A DNA stretch of 5,235 bases. Origin: an uncultured Ruminococcus sp. Its GTDB lineage: Bacteria; Bacillota; Clostridia; Oscillospirales; CAG-272. Positions 1-5,235 of this stretch are shown one piece after another. The notes below the pieces were generated by a model. It worked only from the letters and a program-made list of their open reading frames with translations, was not told the origin of the DNA and ran no database searches. Every line of letters begins with the position of its first letter. The first letter of the stretch is position 1. Location: the NCBI GenBank assembly GCA_902766115.1, contig CACXCL010000174.1, forward strand, positions 1 to 5,235, read 5' to 3'. The position numbers and the translations under genes are program-made.

Positions 1-970
1 CGGCGAGGACGTCCGCGAGGGACTCTGCGCCGTTGTGTCCGTAAAACTCACCGACGCCCAGTTCGAGAGCCAGACCAAGGCGAAGCTGGGGAACTCCGAG
101 GTCCGCGGCATCGTGGAGGGCATCGTCACCGAAAAACTGTCGGAATTTTTCGAAGAAAATCCCGTTGCGGGACGCGCCATCGTGGAAAAATCCATCGCGG
201 CGTCCCGCGCCCGCGAGGCGGCGAGAAAGGCGAGGGAGCTCACAAGGCGGAAGGGAGTGCTTGAAAACTCGTCCCTGCCCGGAAAGCTCCGGGACTGCCA
301 GGACAGACGCTCCGAGCTGTGCGAGGTGTTCCTTGTGGAGGGAGACTCCGCAGGAGGCTCCGCCACCAGCGGACGTGACAGCCGGTATCAGGCTATCCTG
401 CCGCTGAGGGGCAAGGTGCTGAACGTTGAAAAATCCCGCCTTGACAAGGTATATTCAAACGAGTCGCTTATCCCCATTATCCAGGCGCTGGGGTGCGGCA
501 TCGGCGAGGATTTCGACCCCGAAAAGCTCCGCTACGGCAAGATCATTATCATGGCCGACGCGGACGTGGACGGCGCCCACATCCAGGTGCTGCTGCTGAC
601 GTTCTTCTTCCGCCACATGAGGCGGCTCATCGAGGACGGCCACGTTTATCTGGCTCAGCCGCCGCTTTATAAGATAAAAGGACGGGGCGGAAAGGAAAAA
701 TACGCCTTCTCCGACGCGGAGCGCGACACGATCATCGAAGAGATGGGCGGCAACATCACCGCCGAGCGATACAAAGGTCTCGGCGAGATGGACCCGGAAC
801 AGCTCTGGGAGACCACCATGGACCCGGAGACCCGGACCATCCTCAGGGTGGAGATCGAGGACGCGGTGCTCTGCGACGAGGCTTTCTCCCTCCTGATGGG
901 GGAGAAGGTGGAGCCGAGGCGGGACTTCATCAAGGAAAACGCGAAATACGTGGAAAATCTCGACATATAA
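1..970 (+). CDS. gyrB: DNA gyrase subunit B, 3' part (C-terminal 322 residues)
   Basis: ATPase subunit of type II topoisomerase DNA gyrase, which pairs with GyrA as A2B2 to add negative supercoils in the cytoplasm. The frame is open from base 2, and the residues before the GTG at 35 (GEDVREGLCAVVSVKL) are typical GyrB sequence. That GTG is therefore internal, and the gene begins outside the window. Visible parts are the end of the transducer domain (KTKLGNSEVRG-like stretch), then the TOPRIM domain. Its EGDSAGGSA motif has the metal-binding Glu at 338-340, and the DADVDG motif has its three Asp codons at 557, 563 and 569. PLRGKVLNVEK lies between the two motifs. The C-terminal RYKGLGEMDPEQLWETTMDP block and the terminal 'NLDI' are classic for GyrB. 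The long insertion seen in proteobacterial GyrB is absent, which fits a Gram-positive. gyrA follows after 22 bp, so the two are presumably co-transcribed. GyrB rather than ParE is supported by its pairing with a GyrA that carries a GyrA box. Confidence 0.98.
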   Translation, partial: GEDVREGLCAVVSVKLTDAQFESQTKAKLGNSEVRGIVEGIVTEKLSEFFEENPVAGRAIVEKSIAASRAREAARKARELTRRKGVLENSSLPGKLRDCQDRRSELCEVFLVEGDSAGGSATSGRDSRYQAILPLRGKVLNVEKSRLDKVYSNESLIPIIQALGCGIGEDFDPEKLRYGKIIIMADADVDGAHIQVLLLTFFFRHMRRLIEDGHVYLAQPPLYKIKGRGGKEKYAFSDAERDTIIEEMGGNITAERYKGLGEMDPEQLWETTMDPETRTILRVEIEDAVLCDEAFSLLMGEKVEPRRDFIKENAKYVENLDI

Positions 971-992
971 GTGAGATACCGGGAGATACAGA

Positions 993-3500
993 ATGGCACT
1001 TAACAAACACGCAAGGGACGACACACCGATAGAATTTCCGGATCAGAAAATAGTACCCATCGACCTTGACCACCGTGTCAGACGGGCGTTTCTCGAGTAC
1101 TCCATGTCCGTTATCGTGTCGAGGGCGCTCCCCGACGCAAGGGACGGCATGAAGCCCGGCCAGCGCCGCATCATGTACGCCATGTACGAGGACGGGCTCA
1201 CACACGACAAGCCCTTTCGCAAGTCGGCGACTACCGTCGGTAACGTGCTGGGCCGCTATCATCCTCACGGAGACGCGGCGGTGTACGGCACCATGGTCAG
1301 AATGGCTCAGGATTTCTCCTACCGCTATCCGCTGGTGGAGGGCCACGGCAACTTCGGCTCCATCGACGGCGACGGCGCGGCGGCGTACAGGTACACCGAG
1401 GCGCGCATGGCGAAGATCTCCGAGGAGCTCATGGCGGATATAAACAAGGAGGTCGTGGACTGGACGCCGAACTTCGACAACAGCCGGCGCGAGCCCACCG
1501 TCCTGCCTACGAAATTTCCCAATCTGCTGGTGAACGGCTCCGTGGGCATCGCCGTGGGCATGGCGACCAACATCCCCACTCACAACCTGCGGGAAGTCAT
1601 CGACGGCACCATCCACCTGATGGAGAACCCCGACGCCGGCGCCGCCGAGCTGATGCAGTACGTTAAGGGACCGGATTTCCCGACGAAGGCCACCATTCTC
1701 GGCCAGGCGGGGATCCTTGAGGCGTATACCACCGGCCGGGGCCGCGTCATTGTACGGGCGAGAGCCGAGGTGGACGAGGACAAGAGACAGATCGTCATCA
1801 CCGAGATACCGTATATGGTGAACAAATCCGAGCTTGTGAAGGCCATGGCGCAGCAGGTGAGGGACAAGAAGATCGACGGAGTCACCGACATCCGCGACGA
1901 GTCCGGCAAGGCGGGACTCAGGATCACCGTGGACTACCGCCGGGACGCCAACGGACAGGTGATACTGAATCAGTTTTACAAGTACACCCAGCTCCAGGAC
2001 ACCTGCGCCATAAATATGCTTGCGCTGGTGGACGGCGAGCCCCGGGTGCTGTCCCTGCGGCAGATCCTGCAGAACTACATCCTGTTCCGCCAGGACGTTA
2101 CCCGCAGGCGCACGCAGTTCGAGCTGGACCGCGCCCTCCGGGAGGCTCACATCAACGAGGGCTACAAGATCGCCATCGACAACATCGACGAGGTGATTTC
2201 CATCATAAGAGGCTCCGCGGACACTCCGGCGGCGAAGGTGCGGCTCAGCGAGCGGTTCTCCCTGTCGGAGGAGCAGGCGCAGGCTATCGTCTCCATGACG
2301 CTGGGACGGCTGTCCGGACTGGAACGGCAGAAGATCGAGGACAGGCTCCTTGAACTGTACGCCATCATCGACGAAAAACGCGCGATCCTCGGCGATCCCG
2401 GGAAGATCGACAACATAATCAAGGAAGAGCTTATCGCGGTGCGCGACAAGTACGGCGACGACCGGCTGACGGAGATCGTGGAGTACCACGACGACATCAT
2501 GATGGAGGATCTGATCGAGCGCCACCGCTGTGTGATCACTCTGACGCACACGGGCTACATCAAGCGCCAGCCGGCGGACTCCTACAACGCGCAGTCCAGA
2601 GGCGGCAAGGGGCGGCGCGGCATCTCCACCAAGGAGGAGGACTACGTGGAGAGGGTGGCTGCCATGGGCTCCCACGACTATCTGCTGCTGTTCACCAATC
2701 TGGGGCGCGTTTACACCAAGAAGGCGTACCAGATCCCCGAGGCGTCGTATCACGCCCGCGGGACGAACATCGTGAATCTGCTTGAGGTGCAGGAGGGCGA
2801 GAAGATCACCGCCATGCTCTCCGCCGAGACGTTGACTCCCGAAGAGGAAAAATTCCTCATTATGATAACGAAACACGGCGTCATCAAAAAAACGCCGCTG
2901 AGAGAATACGCCATCAACAGACGCGGCGGCAAGATCGCCATAAATCTGGACGAGGGCGACGAGCTGACCTTCGTGGCGCTGACCGACGGCACCTCCGACG
3001 TGATGATGGCGGCGCGGAGCGGTCTCGGGGCGAGATTCTCGGAGAAGAGAGTCAGCACCGTGGGCAGGACCGCCCGCGGAGTCCGGGGCATGAAGCTCAT
3101 GGGAGGCGACTCCATCGCGGGAGCGGCGATCCTCAGCCGGGATCCGGAGTGGGTGGAGCATCACAAGCTCATAACTCTGACGGAGAAGGGCTTCGGAAAG
3201 AGGATGTCGCCGGCGCTGTTCGAGAACAAGGGCCGCGGCATCAAGGGCATGTGCGCGCACAAGCTGTCGGAGAAGACGGGAGAACTGGTGGGTATCGCCA
3301 CCGTGACCGACGACGACGACCTGATGCTCATCACCGACGACGGGACGATAATAAGAACGCCCGCCGACGGAATCCCCGCCTACGGCAGGACCGCCTCAGG
3401 CGTTATTGTGATGAGGACGGGGGACTCCGCGATCGTCAACTTCACCGTGACCGAAAAGGAGGATGAGGAAGACGACGCCGGGGAGGAGACGGAGGAATAA
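993..3500 (+). CDS. gyrA: DNA gyrase subunit A
   Basis: Breakage-reunion subunit of DNA gyrase; it forms the transient phosphotyrosyl bond with DNA and wraps DNA on its C-terminal domain. The protein has 835 aa, usual for the family. The start is the ATG 7 nt after a GGGAG ribosome site (981-985). The N-terminal part has the MSVIVSRALPDARDGMKPGQRR block, the HPHGD motif (residues 90-94), the catalytic tyrosine in RYTEARM (Tyr134, E. coli Tyr122) and the intercalating Ile186 in VNGSVGIAVGMATN. A tower and coiled-coil region follows to about residue 510. The beta-pinwheel domain begins with the GyrA box QSRGGKG (534-540; canonical QRRGGKG), and repeated blade sequences run to about 815. An acidic tail ends the protein. 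The GyrA box argues for GyrA over ParC. Positions matching E. coli Ser83 and Asp87 are Ala95 and Gly99, a non-standard quinolone-pocket sequence. The frame is intact, GC-rich and probably in an operon with gyrB. Confidence 0.98.
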   Translation: MALNKHARDDTPIEFPDQKIVPIDLDHRVRRAFLEYSMSVIVSRALPDARDGMKPGQRRIMYAMYEDGLTHDKPFRKSATTVGNVLGRYHPHGDAAVYGTMVRMAQDFSYRYPLVEGHGNFGSIDGDGAAAYRYTEARMAKISEELMADINKEVVDWTPNFDNSRREPTVLPTKFPNLLVNGSVGIAVGMATNIPTHNLREVIDGTIHLMENPDAGAAELMQYVKGPDFPTKATILGQAGILEAYTTGRGRVIVRARAEVDEDKRQIVITEIPYMVNKSELVKAMAQQVRDKKIDGVTDIRDESGKAGLRITVDYRRDANGQVILNQFYKYTQLQDTCAINMLALVDGEPRVLSLRQILQNYILFRQDVTRRRTQFELDRALREAHINEGYKIAIDNIDEVISIIRGSADTPAAKVRLSERFSLSEEQAQAIVSMTLGRLSGLERQKIEDRLLELYAIIDEKRAILGDPGKIDNIIKEELIAVRDKYGDDRLTEIVEYHDDIMMEDLIERHRCVITLTHTGYIKRQPADSYNAQSRGGKGRRGISTKEEDYVERVAAMGSHDYLLLFTNLGRVYTKKAYQIPEASYHARGTNIVNLLEVQEGEKITAMLSAETLTPEEEKFLIMITKHGVIKKTPLREYAINRRGGKIAINLDEGDELTFVALTDGTSDVMMAARSGLGARFSEKRVSTVGRTARGVRGMKLMGGDSIAGAAILSRDPEWVEHHKLITLTEKGFGKRMSPALFENKGRGIKGMCAHKLSEKTGELVGIATVTDDDDLMLITDDGTIIRTPADGIPAYGRTASGVIVMRTGDSAIVNFTVTEKEDEEDDAGEETEE

Positions 3501-3510
3501 TAGGAAGTAC

Positions 3511-3541
3511 AAAAGCCGCGGGGCAACGCCCCGCGGCTTTT
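3511..3541. terminator. Rho-independent terminator between convergent genes
   Basis: A perfect 14-bp inverted repeat: the left arm AAAAGCCGCGGGGC at 3511-3524, a 3-nt AAC loop, and the right arm GCCCCGCGGCTTTT at 3528-3541. It starts 10 bp after the gyrA stop codon. The A-run on the left arm and T-run on the right let it act on both strands. It would end gyrBA on the plus strand and the lipoprotein operon on the minus strand, whose stop codon lies 22 bp away. The T-run is short (4), so efficiency rests on the very GC-rich stem. Confidence 0.92.
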
Positions 3542-3563
3542 GATATGATGAGAATAATTCACC

Positions 3564-4223
3564 TTAATCTGAAGTGTTTTCTTTTCTTAAATCGAACTTC
3601 ACAGCCGGCTCATTGGGAAGGGTAAGACTTAAGTATAAAGGAGACTCTGTATCTTCTTTTACTTTTTTATCAACAAAGATGTAAACGGTCTTTTTGACAG
3701 GTGAAAATGAAAGCGGATTGGATATATTAATAGTAAGATCGTCAGATGAGTTAAATAGATATGTTGTATAATGTTCCACTCCGTCAGAATCCTCCTCTCC
3801 GTCTAAATACTTTTCATTGATGGGGGAATCTTTTGTTGGGCTTTTTATTTGAAGAGGAGTGAAAGTATAACCATCATTATAATCTACCTTTATACAATTA
3901 GCTAAATTAAACCATTTTTCTTCTTTACCTTCATATCCAATTTCAAAAGATACTTTCATGATGGCGAACCCGGAACGAGGTTTTACTTCTTCCTTAAACG
4001 GTCCCCAGCTTCTTCCATACCCACCGACGTGATATGAGTATTTTACTTCTTTTCCAGAAGGAATACTATCCACAAAAGAAAAAGATTCAAGCGTGACTTT
4101 GTAGTTCCCCACGGATGTTTCTTTCCCAATATTACTGACTATCTTGCCCATTGTTTTACCTGAACATCCAACAAGAGGAAGCATCATCGCAATAGCAAGC
4201 ACAATAATTATTATTCTTTTCAT
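3564..4223 (-). CDS. Putative lipoprotein, DUF4352-like
   Basis: Predicted membrane-anchored extracytoplasmic lipoprotein of 219 aa, function unknown. The N-terminus is a lipoprotein signal: charged MKR, hydrophobic core IIIIVLAIAMMLPL, then lipobox LVGC with the lipidated cysteine at residue 20. The mature part is about 200 aa, rich in alternating hydrophobic and polar stretches as in a beta-sandwich. It includes VGNYKVTLESFSFVDS (38-53), SGFAIMKVSFEIGYEG (84-99) and FNLANCIKVDYNDGYTFTP (105-123). This order of blocks recalls the immunoglobulin-like DUF4352 family of Gram-positive lipoproteins; that match is from memory of the pattern and is tentative. The start is firm: AAGGAGA (4231-4237, read on the minus strand) lies 7 nt before the ATG. 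It is the second gene after the YegP-like gene (30 bp gap) and converges on gyrA across a shared terminator. Base composition is AT-rich, sharply unlike gyrBA, which suggests a separate origin. Confidence 0.85.
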   Translation of the reverse strand: MKRIIIIVLAIAMMLPLVGCSGKTMGKIVSNIGKETSVGNYKVTLESFSFVDSIPSGKEVKYSYHVGGYGRSWGPFKEEVKPRSGFAIMKVSFEIGYEGKEEKWFNLANCIKVDYNDGYTFTPLQIKSPTKDSPINEKYLDGEEDSDGVEHYTTYLFNSSDDLTINISNPLSFSPVKKTVYIFVDKKVKEDTESPLYLSLTLPNEPAVKFDLRKENTSD

Positions 4224-4253
4224 TTTGATTTCTCCTTAAAAATGTAAAATGGA

Positions 4254-4637
4254 TCAAGAACCAATCTCTTTTCTTTTTCTTCTTAAAAAACACAAATCGA
4301 CTTCGTTGTTCACCTTTAAAGGAGCGCCAACGTTTTTGAGTATGTTGTCGATTCCTTTTTTGGCATTTTCCCTGTTTGTATAGCCCAAAATTCTTTTGAA
4401 AGTCAATTTTTTCTTGTTGGCTTTCAATTCAAAATAGTATTTTCCTTCGTTAATGGAGATCTGAAAAGGGTTATTGTTTTCTTTGAGATGGTTTTTCAAA
4501 TCTTCAATTCCTTTTTTTGCGTCTTCGCGGGAAGGATAACCACCCGAAACGGCTACGGGTTGTCGGTTGTTATTATTTGGATACAAGCCATAATAATAAC
4601 TATTGTCAAGTTTCTTTATATAGTATTTATAGTTCAT
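4254..4637 (-). CDS. YegP/DUF1508-like protein with two tandem repeats
   Basis: Small basic protein of 127 aa made of two related repeats. Repeat 1 is about residues 3-51 (YYIKKLDNSYYYGLY ... GYPSREDAKKGIEDLKNHL). Repeat 2 is about 58-103 (FQISINEGKYYFELKANKKK ... GYTNRENAKKGIDNILKNV). Each has an aromatic-rich beta hairpin ending in G-L or E-L-K, then a GY(P/T)xRExAKKGI helix. This is the pattern of the YegP family (DUF1508), whose E. coli member also has two such repeats; its biochemical role is unknown. There is no signal peptide or membrane segment, so it is probably cytoplasmic. The C-terminus is lysine/arginine-rich (FLRRKRKEIGS). The ATG at 4637 was chosen because AAGGGGGGTGAT lies just upstream. 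The frame remains open upstream to a TTG at 4718, but that would translate a terminator-like hairpin and has no ribosome site. It is the first gene of a probable operon with the lipoprotein gene, and it is AT-rich. Confidence 0.8.
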   Translation of the reverse strand: MNYKYYIKKLDNSYYYGLYPNNNNRQPVAVSGGYPSREDAKKGIEDLKNHLKENNNPFQISINEGKYYFELKANKKKLTFKRILGYTNRENAKKGIDNILKNVGAPLKVNNEVDLCFLRRKRKEIGS

Positions 4638-4640
4638 CAA

Positions 4641-4652
4641 ATCACCCCCCTT
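4641..4652 (-). promoter_or_regulatory. Ribosome binding site deciding the YegP-like start
   Basis: Read on the minus strand this is AAGGGGGGTGAT, differing from the ideal AAGGAGGTGAT by a longer G-run. It ends 3 nt before the ATG at 4637, with the G-run centred about 8 nt upstream. It fixes the start at 4637 and rules out the longer in-frame reading. The T-tract of the leader hairpin ends only 1 base before it. Confidence 0.8.
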
Positions 4653-4653
4653 C

Positions 4654-4686
4654 AAAATAAAAAAGTGCGCAGCCGAAGCCACGCAC
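4654..4686 (-). terminator. Intrinsic terminator-like hairpin in the operon leader
   Basis: Read on the minus strand: GTGCGTGGC, loop TTCG, then GCTGCGCAC, followed by TTTTTTATTTT. The stem has 9 pairs (seven Watson-Crick, two G-U) closed by C-G around UUCG, the exceptionally stable cUUCGg tetraloop. The hairpin occupies 4665-4686 and the T-tract 4654-4664. On the plus strand the hairpin is followed by ATAAAACACA and would not terminate. It lies after the predicted promoter and immediately before the ribosome site of the YegP-like gene. It could attenuate the operon or form the 3' end of a small RNA. Confidence 0.72.
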
Positions 4687-4713
4687 ATAAAACACACGCG
4701 GCTCTGGTCTGTC

Positions 4714-4820
4714 GCCAAACAAAAACCGGATTTAAGCGTACACTCCGCGCACGTTAAATAGAGCCCGTGTATTTTTTAAAAAAATACCCGTGCAGCGGAG
4801 TTATTCGGTTTTTGTTTGGC
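4714..4820. repeat. 107-bp imperfect inverted repeat (long hairpin)
   Basis: The outer arms GCCAAACAAAAACCGGAT (4714-4731) and ATTCGGTTTTTGTTTGGC (4803-4820) match at 17 of 18 positions, and the odd pair is G-U in RNA. After an internal loop, inner arms ACTCCGC + GCACG (4742-4753) pair with CGTGC + GCGGAGT (4789-4801), leaving one bulged A at 4794. The apex holds a T6/A7 self-complementary stretch (4769-4787) and two copies of CCCGTG (4764-4769, 4787-4792). On the minus strand the repeat begins at about the predicted transcription start, so the RNA would open with this hairpin. It may instead be a small palindromic mobile element; no clear target-site duplication is visible. Confidence 0.8.
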
Positions 4821-4826
4821 AATAAC

Positions 4827-4855
4827 AGTTTACCACAAAACAAAAAAGAATGCAA
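4827..4855 (-). promoter_or_regulatory. Candidate sigma-A promoter of the YegP-like/lipoprotein operon
   Basis: On the minus strand, TTGCAT (4855-4850) is followed by a 17-nt spacer and then TAAACT (4832-4827). The spacer ends in TGG, giving the extended -10 motif TGnTAAACT. The -35 box is weak (TTG retained) and the -10 matches 4 of 6 consensus bases, with ideal spacing. The start would fall near 4820, at the outer edge of the inverted repeat. A near-palindrome TTGTTT-AC-AAACAA (4867-4880) sits 11 bp upstream of the -35 box and could be an operator, though with 6-bp AT-rich arms that is weak. Confidence 0.5.
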
Positions 4856-4870
4856 CCGTTTTTTATTTGT

Positions 4871-5122
4871 TTACAAACAACCCTGTAATCTCAATTTTCC
4901 CTGTAAGGCAAGGGCTCTTCGACTGAGGAGCAGTGCTGGATCTGGCAAGCGGATAAGACGGTCTTGCTTTTGACTTAACCATTTTTTTACTAAGTCGGTC
5001 GTTTCCTCCTGTGACGGGAGAGAGAGGAGTAATGCTTTCCAAATATCGAGAAATAAACTGATATAGTTTGATTTATCCCCTGGTTTTTGTCGCCCTTTCT
5101 CTTCTATGAAGAGAAAGGGCAA
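4871..5122 (-). CDS. Doubtful hypothetical ORF, possibly a gene remnant
   Basis: Open minus-strand frame giving 83 aa from a TTG at 5122, with no ATG anywhere. The frame is in fact open from the window edge (5235) to the TAA at 4871. From about 5083 down to 4871 it reads like plausible protein (GDKSNYISLFLDIWKALLLS, then ETTDLVKKWLSQKQDRL and LALQGKLRLQGCL). The part above about 5090 is GC-rich and hairpin-forming, and reads as low-quality sequence. No ribosome site precedes the TTG, which sits at the edge of a perfect hairpin. I do not recognise a family. It could be the tail of a decayed gene, part of a repeated element, or chance. Confidence 0.2.
   Translation of the reverse strand: MPFLFIEEKGRQKPGDKSNYISLFLDIWKALLLSLPSQEETTDLVKKWLSQKQDRLIRLPDPALLLSRRALALQGKLRLQGCL
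5092..5120. repeat. Perfect 13-bp hairpin without a T-tract
   Basis: GCCCTTTCTCTTC (5092-5104), loop TAT, GAAGAGAAAGGGC (5108-5120). The stem is perfect, with purines in one arm and pyrimidines in the other. Neither strand has a T-run after the stem, so it is not a standard intrinsic terminator. It may be the edge of a repeated element or a processing or stability hairpin. Confidence 0.75.
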
Positions 5123-5235
5123 CGGCGGAAAGAGAAGTCGGAGGGGGCGCGAGCCCGCTCTCTCCGCTCGGACTTGCCGGGGCTCCGCCCCGAAGACGTC
5201 CTCGCGGGCGGCTCTCGCTTCCCCCCTCCACCCCC
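5121..5235. other. GC-rich non-coding tail with clustered hairpins
   Basis: No gene is seen here. AAGTCGGAG (5135-5143) pairs with CTCGGACTT (5167-5175), 8 of 9 positions, and encloses GGGC-GCGA-GCCC (5145-5156), whose loop is a GNRA type. CGGGGC-TCC-GCCCCG (5178-5192) follows, then the near-palindrome CGAAGACGTCCTCG (5191-5204). The end is a C-rich run (5220-5235), which is G-rich on the minus strand and cut off by the window edge. The sharp change from the AT-rich stretch before it suggests a boundary or a structured repeat. Confidence 0.5.

Larger units (their letters stand above)
4654..4820 (-). ncRNA. Candidate structured leader RNA or small RNA (about 165 nt)
   Basis: This segment would be transcribed from the promoter at 4827-4855. 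It comprises the long hairpin (4714-4820), a short linker (4687-4713) and the terminator-like hairpin with T-tract (4654-4686). The order of promoter, structured domain, intrinsic terminator, ribosome site and gene is that of a cis-acting attenuator such as a riboswitch leader. A free small RNA with occasional read-through is equally compatible. I do not recognise a known riboswitch, T-box, 6S RNA or tmRNA here. No convincing short leader peptide with its own ribosome site is visible. Existence as an RNA is inferred from layout only. Confidence 0.4.

Noticed and set aside
35..37. GTG at 35 as a gene start for the gyrB segment
   Set aside because: The upstream in-frame residues are conserved GyrB sequence, so the gene is cut by the window edge and not truncated.
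930..3260. A 776-residue open frame on the minus strand opposite gyrA
   Set aside because: It is the antisense of gyrA in GC-rich DNA. gyrA is unmistakable and the antisense product has no recognisable domain.
4638..4718. 27-residue N-terminal extension of the YegP-like protein from a TTG
   Set aside because: It would translate the terminator-like hairpin and T-tract and has no ribosome site. AAGGGGGGTGAT directly precedes the ATG at 4637.
4660..4720. T-box or tRNA-like element in the leader
   Set aside because: No T-box antiterminator bulge sequence and no tRNA cloverleaf could be made out.
4488..4757. Plus-strand open frame of 89 codons
   Set aside because: It overlaps the YegP-like gene and its leader in antisense, has no family resemblance, and runs through the inverted repeat.
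4654..4820. 6S RNA as an explanation of the leader
   Set aside because: In 6S RNA the 5' and 3' ends pair to close one long rod with a large central bubble. Here the 5' hairpin closes on itself and a separate terminator hairpin follows.
4767..4973. Plus-strand open frame of 68 codons
   Set aside because: It begins inside the AT-rich apex of the palindrome, lacks a ribosome site and has no recognisable content.

Overview
The window holds the 3' end of gyrB, a complete gyrA, a strong terminator, and then a compositionally different, AT-rich segment on the opposite strand with two small genes and a structured leader. The gyrB-gyrA pair, in that order 22 bp apart, is typical of Firmicutes and other Gram-positives, where it usually lies near oriC. 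The GC-rich coding sequence, the lipoprotein, near-consensus Shine-Dalgarno sites (AAGGGGGGTGAT, AAGGAG) and a GGGGC/GCCCC-type terminator suggest a high-GC member of the Clostridia, perhaps of the Oscillospiraceae type. The lineage is inferred; no rRNA is present to confirm it.

Layout. 1-970 (+): C-terminal 322 residues of DNA gyrase subunit B, with an intact TOPRIM domain. 993-3500 (+): full-length DNA gyrase subunit A, 835 aa, with the catalytic Tyr and a GyrA box. 3511-3541: a perfect 14-bp stem terminator lying between convergent genes. 3564-4223 (-): lipoprotein of unknown function. 4254-4637 (-): a 127-aa protein with two tandem YegP/DUF1508-like repeats. These two genes are 30 bp apart and probably form one operon. 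4638-4860: non-coding leader of that operon, with a candidate promoter, a 107-bp imperfect inverted repeat starting at the predicted transcription start, and an intrinsic-terminator-like hairpin (cUUCGg tetraloop plus T-tract) just before the ribosome binding site. 4861-5235: no confident gene; one open minus-strand frame and several hairpins in an increasingly GC-rich tail.

How the parts relate. gyrB and gyrA make the two subunits of the A2B2 gyrase that introduces negative supercoils. The minus-strand pair has no visible functional link to gyrase. Its AT-rich composition and position directly beyond the gyrA terminator suggest an accessory insertion beside a core locus. The most interesting part is the leader at 4654-4855. 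It looks either like a premature-termination control element for the YegP-like/lipoprotein operon or like a separate RNA of about 165 nt. Neither is proven from sequence alone.
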